Shown piece by piece: positions 33,227 through 44,174 of a stretch of DNA of 64,000 nt. Position 1 is the stretch's first letter. Each line of letters opens with the position of its first letter. The DNA comes from DATJLY01 sp963729295 (GTDB taxonomy: Bacteria; Pseudomonadota; Alphaproteobacteria; ATCC43930; CGMCC-115725), in NCBI GenBank assembly GCA_963729295.1, contig CAVSNJ010000029.1, positions 248,001 to 312,000 on the forward strand, read 5' to 3'. The notes below the pieces were generated by a model that saw only the letters and a list, made by a program, of their open reading frames with translations, searched no databases and was not told where the DNA came from. Both the position numbers and the translations under genes were made by a program.

Positions 33227-34692
33227 CCGGCGAAGAGCGCCGCCGCGACCTGATCCGCGCCGTCCACCACGGGGCCGGGATAGACGAAGAAGAACAGGAT
33301 CACCACCGCGGTGATGACGAGGACGGCCTGCATCTCGCGCCCGATCGGCCGGTCGAAGCCGGCGGCCGCGGGCTCGTCGAAATACATGAGCTTGACGATA
33401 CGAATGTAATAGTAGGCGCCCACCACGCTCGCCAAGACGCCGATCACGGCGAGCCCATAGAGCCCGGCGTCGATCGCGGCGAGGAAGACATAGATCTTGG
33501 CGAAGAAGCCAGCGAGCGGCGGGATGCCCGCCATCGAGAACATGAAGATGGCGAGCGCCAAGGCAAGCGCCGGCTGCGTCTTCGACAAGCCGGCGAGATC
33601 GCCGATCTCCTCGACCATGCGGCCGTCGCGCTTCATGCACAAGATGACGGCGAACGTGCCGATGTTCATGAAGAGATAGATCGCCATGTAGACGAGGACG
33701 CCGCGCACGCCCGCGGGGCTTGCGGCGGCAAGGCCGATCAGCGCGTAGCCGACATGGCCGATCGAGCTGTAGGCCATGAGGCGCTTGATGTTGCGCTGGT
33801 TGATGGCGGCGAAAGCGCCCAGGACCATCGAGGCGACGGCGATGAACCAGATCACCTGGCGCCATTCGGTGACGAGCCCGCCGAACGGCCCGACCATGAC
33901 GCGCACGAAGAGGACGAGGGCCGCGGTCTTGGGCGCGACCGAGAAGAACGCCGTCACCGGCGTCGGCGCGCCTTGGTAGACGTCGGGCGTCCACATGTGG
34001 AACGGCACGGCCGAGCATTTGAAGGCCAATCCCACGGCGATGAAGACGATGCCGACGACGAGGCCCACCGACGCCGTGCCGGCATCGGCGAAAAGCTGCG
34101 CCAGCGTGTCGAAATTGGTGCTGCCGGCGAAACCGTAGACGAGCGAGGCGCCGTAAAGCAGCATGCCCGAGGCGAGCGCGCCGAGGACGAAATACTTCAA
34201 GCCCGCCTCGGTCGAAAGATCGCTGTCGCGGGCGAAGCTCGCCAGCACGTAGAGCGACAGGCTTTGCAGTTCGAGCGCGAGATAGAGCGCGATGAGATCG
34301 TTCGCCGAGATCATCATCATCATGCCGGCGGTGCCGAGCAGCACCAGCACCGGATATTCCGGCCGCGCGAGGCCGTGCGTGTCGTTATAGGCGAGCGCGA
34401 TGACGAGCGAGAAGGCGGCGCCCAAAAGCACGATCACCTTGGCATAGGCGCCGAACCCGTCGGTCACGAACATGCCGAACATGCTGACGGTGCGGACGGG
34501 GCCATGCAGCGCCAAGGGCGCCAGCACGAGCGCCAGCGCGATGGCAAGCGCGCCCACCGAGAGCCAAAGGATCTCGCGCGCGGCGCGGTCGCCCTGGTGC
34601 ACGCCGAGGAGCAGGAGCGCCATCGCCGCGCAGCCGAGGAAGATCTCGGGCAGAGCCGGGGTGAAATCGGGCGCGGCGAGGAGCGGGATCAT
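33223..34692 (-). CDS. nuoN: NADH-quinone oxidoreductase subunit N
   Basis: This 489-residue proton-pumping membrane subunit of respiratory complex I is an antiporter-like protein with about 14 helices. Family signatures include LALELQSLSLYVLASFARDS with the conserved Glu, AGLKYFVLGALASGMLLYG, AVGLAFKCSAVPFHMWTPDVYQGAPTPVTAFFSVAPKTA with the pump Lys residues and the broken-helix segment, and LMAYSSIGHVGYALIGLA. The start ATG at 34692 (MIPLLAAPDF) overlaps the end of nuoM by four bases; upstream in-frame codons belong to nuoM sequence. It is the last nuo gene and overlaps birA. Confidence 0.96.
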   Translation of the reverse strand: MIPLLAAPDFTPALPEIFLGCAAMALLLLGVHQGDRAAREILWLSVGALAIALALVLAPLALHGPVRTVSMFGMFVTDGFGAYAKVIVLLGAAFSLVIALAYNDTHGLARPEYPVLVLLGTAGMMMMISANDLIALYLALELQSLSLYVLASFARDSDLSTEAGLKYFVLGALASGMLLYGASLVYGFAGSTNFDTLAQLFADAGTASVGLVVGIVFIAVGLAFKCSAVPFHMWTPDVYQGAPTPVTAFFSVAPKTAALVLFVRVMVGPFGGLVTEWRQVIWFIAVASMVLGAFAAINQRNIKRLMAYSSIGHVGYALIGLAAASPAGVRGVLVYMAIYLFMNIGTFAVILCMKRDGRMVEEIGDLAGLSKTQPALALALAIFMFSMAGIPPLAGFFAKIYVFLAAIDAGLYGLAVIGVLASVVGAYYYIRIVKLMYFDEPAAAGFDRPIGREMQAVLVITAVVILFFFVYPGPVVDGADQVAAALFAG

Positions 34693-36210
34693 GGCGTCGC
34701 CGCGAGCTTCGTGGTGGCGGGATGCGCGCGCTCGGCCGCCTGGACGCGCTCGATCAAGTTCGCGATCGAGGGCTGCATCGGGCGCAGGAACGAGCTCGGA
34801 TAAACCCCCATCCACAAGACGACGGCAATCATCGGCGCGAAGATCGCGACCTCGCGCAAGCTAGAGATCGGGCATGGCGAGGACATCGCGCTTCGTCGCC
34901 GTGCCGAAGATGACGCGGCGGTAGAGATAGAGCATGTAGGCCGCGGCGAGGATCATGCCCGTGGTGGCGAGGAACGCGGTCCAGGTGTTGACCTGGAACG
35001 TGCCGATGAGGGAGAGGAACTCGCCGATGAAGCCCGACGTGCCGGGAAGTCCCATCGAGGCGAGCATGAACACCATGAAGACGGCGGCGTATTTCGGCAT
35101 CACGTCGGCGACGCCGCCATAGCGCGCGATCTCGCGCGTGTGCATGCGGTCATAGACGACGCCGACGACGAGGAAGAGCGCGGCCGAGACGACGCCGTGG
35201 CTCAGCATCTGGATCATCGCGCCCTGGAGCCCCTCGGACGTGACCGAGAAGATGCCCATGGTGACGAAGCCCATATGCGCCACCGACGAATAGGCGATGA
35301 GCTTCTTCATGTCGTCTTGCGCCAACGCAACGAGCGAGGTGTAGATGATCGCCATGACCGAGAGCGCGAAGATGAGCGGCGCCAGGTGCTGCGAGGCGAG
35401 CGGGAACATCGGCAGCGAGAAGCGGACGAAGCCGTAGCCGCCCATCTTCAAGAGCACGCCGGCGAGGATGACCGAGCCCGCGGTCGGCGCCTCGACATGC
35501 GCATCGGGGAGCCAAGTGTGGACCGGCCACATCGGCATCTTGACCGCGAAGGACGCGAGGAACGCGAGCCACAGCCAGGTCTGAAGCCCGGCCGGGAAAT
35601 CGAACGCCAAGGCCTCGCGGATGTCCGACGAGCCGGTCTCGTAATAGATCGTGATGATGGCGAGCAGCATCAGCACCGAGCCCGTGAGCGTGTAGAGGAA
35701 GAACTTGAAGGCGGAATAGACGCGCCGCGGCCCGCCCCAGACGCCGATGATGAGGAACATCGGGATCAGCACGCCCTCGAAGAACATGTAGAAGAGGAAG
35801 AGATCGAGCGCGCAGAACGTGCCGATCATCAAGGTCTCGAGCACCAGGAACGCGATCATGTATTCGCGCACGCGCGTCTTCACGGCAAGCCACGCCGAGA
35901 CGATGCAGATCGGGATGAGGAAGCTCGACAGCAGCACGAAGAAGAGCGAGAGCCCGTCGACGCCCATGCGGTAGGTGATGTTGAAGTCGGGGAGCCAGGC
36001 GCTTTCCTCGAGGAGCTGAAAATCGGCGCGGGAGGGATCGAAATTGGCCCACACGGCGATCGCGAGGCCGAGATCGACGAGCGCGGTCCAGAGCGCGATC
36101 CAGCGCGCGTTCCGCGCCACATCGTCCTCGGCGCCGCGCAGCACGAGGATGCCGAGGACGCCGACGAGCGGCACGAACGTCACGAGCGTGAGGAGCGGCC
36201 AGTTCGCCAT
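34689..36210 (-). CDS. nuoM: NADH-quinone oxidoreductase subunit M (reading frame broken near 34863)
   Basis: This complex I antiporter-like subunit would be about 506 residues. The long frame (36210 to 34861) has MGVDGLSLFFVLLSSFLIP, FEGVLIPMFLIIGVWGG, KMPMWPVHTWLPDAHVEAPTAGSV and IAYSSVAHMGFVTMGI, and ends early at a TAG after VLAMPDL. The missing C-terminal helix, SLREVAIFAPMIAVVLWMGVYPSSFL, is present immediately downstream in another frame and ends at 34689, overlapping nuoN as ATGA. Removing one base at 34863-34866 gives DLSLREVAIFAP, as in intact NuoM. A broken nuoM inside an otherwise intact operon is unlikely in a living cell, so I treat the break as a probable sequence error. Confidence 0.93.
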
Positions 36211-36213
36211 CGC

Positions 36214-38145
36214 TCAGCCCGCCTGCCGCAGGAGATACCAGGTGACGAGGCCCACGACGCCCACCAGCATCACGAAGGCATAGTGATAGAGGTAGCCGGT
36301 CTGAAGCCGGCTCGTCAGAACCGACATGTCGAGCGTGCGCGCGGAAATGCCGTCGGGGCCGAGCCCGTCGATCACCGCGCCGTCGCCCTTCTTCCACAGG
36401 CCGAAGCCCAGCGCCATCACCGGCCGCACGATGACGAGATCGTAGAGCTCGTCGAAATACCACTTGTTGAGGAGGAAGAGATAGAGCCAGCGGACGCGCC
36501 GGGCGACGAGGCCGGGGAACTCCGGGCGGCGGATATAGGCGTAATACGCGGTGAGGATGCCGAGCAGACCCGCGACGAGCGGCGCGACCCCGATCAGGAA
36601 CGGCACATGGTGCGCGCCCTCGATCGCATCGTGGCCGGGCAGCACGAGGATCGCATCGCGCCAGAATTGCGCGCGGCCCTCGCCGACGAAGAGCTCGTAG
36701 CCGAGCTTGCCCGCGACGAGCGCGCCCGCGCCCAGCACCAGGAGCGGCCCGATCATCACCCACGGCGATTCATGCACATGGTGCATGACCTCGGGCGACG
36801 CGCGCGGCGTGCCGTGGAAGGTGAGGAAGATGAGGCGCCAGGAATAGAAGGCGGTGAGGAACGCCGCCAGCACGCCGATGACGTAGGCGTAGAGACCGAC
36901 GCCGGTGCCCGCGGCCCAGGCGGCCTCGACGATCGTGTCCTTGGAATAATATCCCGCGAACGGCCAGATGCCGGCGAGCGAGAGGCTGCCCACCCACATC
37001 AGCGCATAGGTCCACGGGATGCGGCGCCAGAGGCCGCCCATCTTGCGCATGTCCTGCTCGCCCGAGAGCGCGTGGATGACCGAGCCCGCGGCGAGGAACA
37101 AAAGCGCCTTGAAGAAGGCGTGCGTCATCAGGTGGAAGATGCCGGCGCTATAGGCCGAGACGCCGGTGGCGAAGAACATGTAGCCGAGCTGCGAGCAGGT
37201 CGAGTAGGCGATGACTTTCTTGATGTCGTTCTGCGCCATGCCGACCGAGGCGGCGAAGATCGCGGTCGTCGCGCCGATGACGCAGACGAGGCCCAAAGCC
37301 ACCGGCGCGTATTCGAACAGCGGCGAGAACCGCGCCACCATGAAGACGCCCGCCGTCACCATGGTCGCGGCATGGATCAAGGCCGAGACCGGCGTCGGCC
37401 CTTCCATCGCGTCCGGCAGCCAGGTGTGGAGGCCGATCTGCGCCGATTTCCCCATGGCGCCGATGAAGAGCAGGATGCAGCTCAAGGTGAGCGCGTCGAC
37501 CTCGTGCCCGAGGAACGGGATCGTGTTGTGCGCGACATCGGGCGCGGCCGCGAACACGGTGTCGAACTGCAACGAGCCGAAGATCTCGTAGACGGCGAAG
37601 ATGCCGAGCGCGAAGCCGAAATCGCCGATGCGGTTGACGACGAACGCCTTGATCGCCGCGGCGTTGGCCGCAGGGCGGTCGTACCAGAACCCGACGAGGA
37701 GATAGGAGCAGAGGCCGACGCCCTCCCACCCGAAGAAGAGCTGCACGAAATTGTCGGCCGTCACCAGCATGAGCATGAAGAAGGTGAAGAGCGAGAGATA
37801 CGACATGAAGCGCGGGATGCCGGCGTCGTGCGCCATGTAGCCGACGGAATAGATGTGGATCACGGCGGAGACGACGGTCACGACCGCGACCATGACGGCC
37901 GACAGCGTGTCCAAGCGCAGCGCCCAATCGACCTGAAGATCGCCCGCGTCGATCCAGGTCCAAAGCCGCACGCTCTGATCGTGGCCGCCGAGCGCGACGC
38001 TCGCGAACAGGATGACGCCGAGGACGGCCGAGACGACGAGCGCGGTGCAGGTGACGAGCTGCGCTCCCCGGTCGCCGATCATGCGGCCGAAGAAGCCGGC
38101 GATGAAGGCGCCCAGAAGCGGCAGGAAGATCGCGGCGACCGACAC
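36214..38145 (-). CDS. nuoL: NADH-quinone oxidoreductase subunit L
   Basis: This 643-residue subunit, the distal proton pump of complex I, has about 15 helices and a long lateral helix near the C-terminus. Signatures are FFGWEGVGLCSYLLVGFWYDRP, FVVNRIGDFGFALGIFAVYE, GAMGKSAQIGLHTWLPDAMEGPTPVSALIHAATMVTAGVF with the conserved Lys, His and broken-helix residues, and VIAYSTCSQLGYMFFATGV. It sits three bases after nuoK and three before nuoM. It is intact and of usual length. Confidence 0.97.
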   Translation of the reverse strand: MSVAAIFLPLLGAFIAGFFGRMIGDRGAQLVTCTALVVSAVLGVILFASVALGGHDQSVRLWTWIDAGDLQVDWALRLDTLSAVMVAVVTVVSAVIHIYSVGYMAHDAGIPRFMSYLSLFTFFMLMLVTADNFVQLFFGWEGVGLCSYLLVGFWYDRPAANAAAIKAFVVNRIGDFGFALGIFAVYEIFGSLQFDTVFAAAPDVAHNTIPFLGHEVDALTLSCILLFIGAMGKSAQIGLHTWLPDAMEGPTPVSALIHAATMVTAGVFMVARFSPLFEYAPVALGLVCVIGATTAIFAASVGMAQNDIKKVIAYSTCSQLGYMFFATGVSAYSAGIFHLMTHAFFKALLFLAAGSVIHALSGEQDMRKMGGLWRRIPWTYALMWVGSLSLAGIWPFAGYYSKDTIVEAAWAAGTGVGLYAYVIGVLAAFLTAFYSWRLIFLTFHGTPRASPEVMHHVHESPWVMIGPLLVLGAGALVAGKLGYELFVGEGRAQFWRDAILVLPGHDAIEGAHHVPFLIGVAPLVAGLLGILTAYYAYIRRPEFPGLVARRVRWLYLFLLNKWYFDELYDLVIVRPVMALGFGLWKKGDGAVIDGLGPDGISARTLDMSVLTSRLQTGYLYHYAFVMLVGVVGLVTWYLLRQAG

Positions 38146-38148
38146 GGC

Positions 38149-38460
38149 TCAGCCCTTCATCAGGTGGATGTCTTCGACCGCGATCGTGCCGCGGTTGCGG
38201 AAATAGACGACGAGGATGGCGAGCCCGATCGCGGCCTCGGCCGCCGCCACGGTCAGGACGAACATGGCGAAGATCTGGCCCACGAGATCGTGCAGGAACG
38301 AGGAAAATGCCACGAAATTGATGTTGACCGCGAGCAGCATCAGCTCGATCGACATGAGGATGATGATGACGTTCTTGCGGTTGAGGAAAATGCCGAAGAT
38401 GCCGAGCGTGAAGAGGATCGCCGCGACGGTGAGGTAATGGGCAAGGCCGATCTCGAGCAT
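38149..38460 (-). CDS. nuoK: NADH-quinone oxidoreductase subunit K
   Basis: This 103-residue complex I membrane subunit has three helices. The conserved intramembrane Glu residues are in IIILMSIELMLLAVNINFV and TVAAAEAAIGLAILVVYFR, which form part of the E-channel linking quinone reduction to proton pumping. The C-terminus reads RGTIAVEDIHLMKG. The start ATG at 38460 lies one base after the nuoJ stop, and the stop lies three bases before nuoL. Confidence 0.97.
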   Translation of the reverse strand: MLEIGLAHYLTVAAILFTLGIFGIFLNRKNVIIILMSIELMLLAVNINFVAFSSFLHDLVGQIFAMFVLTVAAAEAAIGLAILVVYFRNRGTIAVEDIHLMKG

Positions 38461-38461
38461 G

Positions 38462-39079
38462 TCAGGACACCCCCTCGCGCGAGCGCACCTTCACCACCTC
38501 GACGCTGTCTTCGCGCCTGCGGCCGATCTGCTGCAGGATGCGCTGGCGCCGCACGCCCTCGCGCGCGCGGTGCGTCAGCACGATCGCGCCGATCATGGCG
38601 ATGAGCAAAATGACGCCCGCCGCCTGGAAGGCATAGACGTAGCGGGTATAGAGGAGCTCGCCGAGCGCAGCGGTGTTGGAAAGCTCGGCCGGCGGCGGCG
38701 TCGGCGCCGCGACGGTCAAAGCGATGTGCGGCGCCACGGCCCAGGCGCCGAACACCAGGAAGAGCTCGAGGAACAGCACGAAGCCGATCATCGCGCCGAT
38801 CGGCAGATAGCGCTGAAATCCCTGGCGCAGCTCGACGAAATTGATGTCGAGCATCATCACGACGAAGAGGAAGAGGACCGCGACCGCGCCGACATAGACG
38901 ATCACCAGGATCATCGCCAGGAACTCGGCGCCCATCAGCACGAAGAGCCCGGCCGAATTGAAGAAGGCCAAGATCAGGAACAGCACGGAATGGACGGGAT
39001 TGCGCGCGAGGATGACCAATCCGCCCGCGGCCACGGTGACGGCGGCGAAGAGCCAGAAGCAGATTGCTTGCACGATCAT
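38462..39079 (-). CDS. nuoJ: NADH-quinone oxidoreductase subunit J
   Basis: This 205-residue complex I membrane subunit has five helices. Signature segments are RNPVHSVLFLILAFFNSAGLFVLMGAEFLAMILVIVYVGAVAVLFLFVVMML, which includes the pi-bulge helix, and LLIAMIGAIVLTHR at the end. The start is the ATG at 39079 (MIVQAICFWLF); the open frame continues upstream but that part is translated from the palindromic repeat cluster between nuoI and nuoJ and is not family sequence. That cluster sets nuoJ 199 bases from nuoI, the only large gap in the operon. Confidence 0.95.
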   Translation of the reverse strand: MIVQAICFWLFAAVTVAAGGLVILARNPVHSVLFLILAFFNSAGLFVLMGAEFLAMILVIVYVGAVAVLFLFVVMMLDINFVELRQGFQRYLPIGAMIGFVLFLELFLVFGAWAVAPHIALTVAAPTPPPAELSNTAALGELLYTRYVYAFQAAGVILLIAMIGAIVLTHRAREGVRRQRILQQIGRRREDSVEVVKVRSREGVS

Positions 39080-39101
39080 GGCGTCGCCCCAGCCGCTACC
39101 C

Positions 39102-39245
39102 CCTCTCCGCCCTCGGGGGCGGAGAGGATCGACCGCATGCGGTCGATGGTGAGGTGGGGGATTTCGGCGCACGCGTTAACGCCCACCTCACCTTCCCGTC
39201 GCTGCGCGACGGGCCCCTTCCTCTCCGCCCTAAAGGGTGGAGAGG
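39102..39245. repeat. Palindrome cluster between nuoI and nuoJ
   Basis: Five consecutive stem-loops fill this 144-base stretch. CCTCTCCGCCC pairs with GGGCGGAGAGG at 39102-39127. ATCGACCGCATGCGGTCGAT at 39128-39147 is a perfect 20-bp palindrome. GGTGAGGTGGG at 39148-39158 pairs with CCCACCTCACC at 39182-39192. CCCGTCGC/GCGACGGG lies at 39195-39213. CCTCTCCGCCCT pairs with AGGGTGGAGAGG, one wobble, at 39220-39245. The first and last stems share sequence, so the unit has matching ends. It looks like a dispersed non-coding repeat inserted in the operon. No promoter or ORF of its own is visible. Confidence 0.85.
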
Positions 39246-39278
39246 GGTTGAGAAAAGGGCGGCCCGCCATCTGCCACA

Positions 39279-39767
39279 TCACCGATAGGGCGCGTCGAGC
39301 GCGAGGTTCTTCGCGATCTCCGCCTCCCAGCGGTCGCCGTTCGCCAGCAGCTTGTCCTTGTTGTAGAAGAGCTCCTCGCGCGTCTCGGCGGCGAATTCGA
39401 AATTCGGGCCCTCGACGATGGCATCGACCGGGCACGATTCCTGGCACAGGCCGCAATAGATGCATTTCGTCATGTCGATGTCGTAGCGCGTCGTGCGCCG
39501 GCTGCCGTCGGCGCGCGGCTCGGCCTCGATCGTGATGGCGAGCGCGGGACAGATCGCCTCGCACAGCTTGCAGGCGATGCAGCGCTCCTCGCCGTTGGGA
39601 TAGCGGCGGAGCACATGCTCGCCCCGGAAGCGCGGCGACAACGGCCCCTTCTCGTAGGGGTAGTTGACCGTCACCGGCTCCTTGAACATGTAGCGCAAGG
39701 TGAGCCACAGCCCCTGCACCACCTCGGCGAGGAGCACCATGCGCGCGCTGCGGTCGAGTATCGCCAT
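39279..39767 (-). CDS. nuoI: NADH-quinone oxidoreductase subunit I
   Basis: This 162-residue ferredoxin-like subunit of the complex I peripheral arm carries two [4Fe-4S] clusters (N6a and N6b) on the way to N2. The ligand motifs are CIACKLCEAICPALAI near residues 63-78 and CIYCGLCQESCPVDAI near 102-117. The N-terminal helix LLAEVVQGLWLTLRYMF anchors it to the membrane arm. It lies nine bases after nuoH, and the repeat cluster follows its stop. Confidence 0.97.
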   Translation of the reverse strand: MAILDRSARMVLLAEVVQGLWLTLRYMFKEPVTVNYPYEKGPLSPRFRGEHVLRRYPNGEERCIACKLCEAICPALAITIEAEPRADGSRRTTRYDIDMTKCIYCGLCQESCPVDAIVEGPNFEFAAETREELFYNKDKLLANGDRWEAEIAKNLALDAPYR

Positions 39768-39776
39768 CAGACCCTC

Positions 39777-40817
39777 CTAGCGCGGGATCCAGCCCGTCAA
39801 CTCCAGCACGCCCGCGGTGAGCACGAGCCAGCCGAGCGACAGCGGCAGAAACACCTTCCAGCCGAGCCGCATGAGCTGGTCGTAGCGGAAGCGGGGCAAG
39901 GTCGCCCGCACCCACAGGAAGCAGAACAGCATGAACGCGATCTTGCCGGCGAACCATGCGAACGACCAGGCATGGGCGAAGAATTGCGAGACCTCACCCG
40001 CGCCTGAGAACGGCTGGATGTTGAAGGGCGCAAGCCACCCGCCGAGGAACAGGATCGTGGTCATCGCGCTCATCAGGATCATGTTGGCGTATTCGCCGAG
40101 ATAGAAGAGCGCGAAGGTCATCGACGAATATTCGACGAAGAAGCCCGCGACCAGTTCCGATTCCCCCTCGACCAGATCGAACGGCGAGCGGTTGCACTCG
40201 GCCAATCCCGAGACGAAGAACACGATGAACATCGGGAAGAGCGGAATGCAGTACCACACGTGGCGCTGCGCCTCGACGATGGCGCTGAGATTGAGGGATC
40301 CCGCGCACAGCAGAACGCTGACGATGATGAAGCCGATCGAGACCTCGTAGGACACCATCTGCGCCGCCGAACGAAGCGCGCCCAGGAACGCGTATTTCGA
40401 GTTCGACGACCAGCCCGCCATGATGATGCCGTAAACGCCCAAGGAGCTGATCGCGTAGAGATAGAGGACGCCGACGTTGATGTCGGCGATCACGACGCCG
40501 GCGCCGAACGGGATCACGGCCCAGGCGACGAGCGAGAGGACGAAGGTCAGGATCGGCGCCAGCACGAAGACGACGCGGTTGGCGCCGCTCGGGATCACCG
40601 TCTCCTTCAGAAAGAGCTTCAGGCCATCGGCGATCGGCTGCAACAGCCCGAACCAGCCGACGACGTTCGGGCCCATGCGGAGCTGCGCCGCCGCCAGCAC
40701 CTTGCGCTCGGCATAAGTGAGATAGGCCACCGCGAGCAGCAGCGGCACGATGATCGCCACGATCTCGATGATCAGGATGAGGGTCGGAAGACCGTATGCG
40801 GTCCAGAACTCAGCCAT
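39777..40817 (-). CDS. nuoH: NADH-quinone oxidoreductase subunit H
   Basis: This 346-residue membrane subunit at the junction of the arms of complex I forms much of the quinone-binding channel. Eight helices are visible. Signatures are YAERKVLAAAQLRMGPNVVGWFGLLQPIADGLKLFLKE, SNSKYAFLGALRSAAQMVSYE, ECNRSPFDLVEGESELVAGFFVEYSSMTFALFYLGEYANM and LWVRATLPRFRYDQLMRLGWK. The start ATG at 40817 (MAEFWTAYG) overlaps the nuoG end by eight bases; upstream in-frame codons belong to nuoG. Confidence 0.97.
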   Translation of the reverse strand: MAEFWTAYGLPTLILIIEIVAIIVPLLLAVAYLTYAERKVLAAAQLRMGPNVVGWFGLLQPIADGLKLFLKETVIPSGANRVVFVLAPILTFVLSLVAWAVIPFGAGVVIADINVGVLYLYAISSLGVYGIIMAGWSSNSKYAFLGALRSAAQMVSYEVSIGFIIVSVLLCAGSLNLSAIVEAQRHVWYCIPLFPMFIVFFVSGLAECNRSPFDLVEGESELVAGFFVEYSSMTFALFYLGEYANMILMSAMTTILFLGGWLAPFNIQPFSGAGEVSQFFAHAWSFAWFAGKIAFMLFCFLWVRATLPRFRYDQLMRLGWKVFLPLSLGWLVLTAGVLELTGWIPR

Positions 40818-42878
40818 GCGTGCCCGTCTTCGCCGCGCCCTTGACGCTGCCCAATGTCGCGGCGCATTCCGCCATGGTCGGCGAGGCGCGGCCGATCGCA
40901 TCGGTGCGGTAGAAATCGCGGATCGGAGAGACGAACGGCGCGCGCTCGATGGCGCCCTTGCGCCCGAACGCGCCCCAGGGGCCCCGTGTCACCTGGTCGG
41001 GATGGGCGAAGATGGCGTTGGCCTCGGCCATGCGCGAGCGGAGCGCGGGAAGCGAGTCATAAGGCAGCGGCCGGCCCAACACCGCCGAGAGCGCGCGCAG
41101 GATCTTCCAGTCCTCGCGCGCGTCGCCCGGCGGGAAGACGGCGCGGTTGGCGCGCTGCACGCGGCCCTCGGTGTTGACGTAGGTCGCGTCCTTCTCGGTA
41201 TAGGCCGCGCCCGGCAGCACGACATCGGCGCGGCGCGCGCCGCGGTCGCCGTGATGGCCCTGGTAAATGACGAAGGCGGAGCCGAGCGCGTCCGTGTCGA
41301 TCTCGTCGGCGCCGAGGAGATAAAGCGCGGCGATCGCGCCCGAGGCGCAGCCCGCGACGATGCCGGCGACATCGCGCCCGCCCGGCCCCGGCACGAACCC
41401 CAGATCGAGCCCGCCGACGCGCGATGCGGCGCGATGCAGCACGTTGAAGCCGTTCCAATCCTCGCGCACCATGCCCGTCGCTTCGGCAAGCGTGCGCGCG
41501 AGATCGAGCACCGCGGCGCCATCGGGCCGCGCCAGCGCGCCCTGGCCCAAAATCAGCATCGGGTGCTTTGCCGATTTCAGGATCTCGAACCATTCGCCGC
41601 GGCCGGCGGCCAGCTCGGCCAGGCTTTCGGGGCCGGCGCCGAGCGATGCGACGGGATATGTGAGGTCGAGCGCCGGGCCGATCGATGCGACGCGGAAGCC
41701 GCCCTGGAGCCAGCGCTTCCTGAGCCGCGCGTTGAGCACGGCCGCTTCCATGCGCGGATTGGTGCCGACGAGGAGACAGCGGTCCGCCTGCTCGATGCCG
41801 GCGATGGCGCTGTTGAAGATGTAGCCGGCGCGGCAGGACGGATCGAGCGCGGCGCCATCCTGGCGGCAGTCGAGATTGGGCGAACCCAGCGCGCCCATCA
41901 GGTCTTTCAAGGCACACATCGCCTCGGCATCGGCGAGATCGCCGGCAATGCGCCGCGATCTGCGGCCCCTGCAAGCTGCGCCAGGCGCTCCGCAATGGCG
42001 TGGAACGCATCCTGCCACGAACATTCCTCGAGCCGGCCGGCGCGCTTCAGATAGGGCCGGTCGAGGCGGCGCCGCGCGAGCCCATCATGCGCGTGGCGGG
42101 TCTTGTCGGAGATCCATTCCTCGTTCACGTCCTCGTTCAAGCGCGGCAGCACACGCAGCACGCGGCCGCCGCGCGAATCGACGCGGATGTTGCTGCCGAG
42201 CGCATCGAGCACGTCGACCGATTCCGTCTTCGCCAATTCCCACGGCCGCGCGATATAGGCGTAGGGCTTCGCCGTGAGCGCGCCCACGGGACAGAGATCG
42301 ACGATGTTGGCGGAGAGCTCCGAGGTGAGCGCGCGCTCGATATATGTTCCGATCTCCATGTCCTCGCCGCGGCTCGTGGCGCCCAATTCGGAGACGCCCG
42401 CCACGTCGTCGAGGAAGCGGATGCAGCGCGTGCAATGGATGCAGCGGTTCATGCTGGTCTTGACCAGCGGCCCGAGCTCCTTGTCGCGCACCGCGCGCTT
42501 GTTCTCCTTGAAGCGGCTGCGGTCGAAGCCATAGGCCATCGCCTCGTCCTGCAAGTCGCACTCGCCGCCCTGATCGCAGATCGGGCAGTCGAGCGGGTGA
42601 TTGATGAGCAGGAACTCCATCACCCCCTTGCGCGCCTTCTGCGCCTTGGCGCTGTCGGTGTGGATCACCATGCCGTCGGCCGCGGGCATGGCGCAGCTTG
42701 CGATCGGCTTCGGCGCCTTCTCCTGCTCGACGAGGCACATGCGGCAATTGCCGGCGATCGCGAGGCGCTGGTGATAGCAGAAATACGGCACCTCGACGCC
42801 GGCGCGCTGACACGCCTGCAGCACCGTCGTGCCCGGCGGCACCTCGACCTCGATCCCGTTGACGGTGAGCTTCGGCAT
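40810..42878 (-). CDS. nuoG: NADH-quinone oxidoreductase subunit G (two frame breaks near 41950 and 41967)
   Basis: This is the large iron-sulfur subunit of complex I, about 688 residues once repaired. The N-terminus holds the [2Fe-2S] site (CYHQRLAIAGNCRMCLVE), the His-liganded cluster region (NHPLDCPICDQGGECDLQ) and CIHCTRCIRF. The molybdopterin-like C-terminal domain starts again in another frame at IAGDLADAEAM. Between them LAG, then PQIAA, then IAGD lie in three successive frames, so removing one base at CCCC 41966-41969 and one near 41950-41954 gives LAGPQIAAIAGDLADAEAM, a normal NuoG sequence. The start is ATG 42878, four bases after nuoF. The double break is most likely error, as the operon is otherwise complete. 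Confidence 0.93.
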
Positions 42879-42882
42879 GGGA

Positions 42883-44172
<1,290 letters not shown>

Positions 44173-44174
44173 GC

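Noticed and set aside
35140..38604. Plus-strand open frame of more than 1100 codons opposite nuoM, nuoL and nuoK
   Set aside because: Low-complexity charged translation of the antisense strand; the minus strand holds the real complex I subunits.
39080..39172. N-terminal extension of NuoJ encoded by the palindrome cluster
   Set aside because: The extension (RNPPPHHRPHAVDPLRPRG) is translated repeat DNA; MIVQAICFW at 39079 is the normal NuoJ start.
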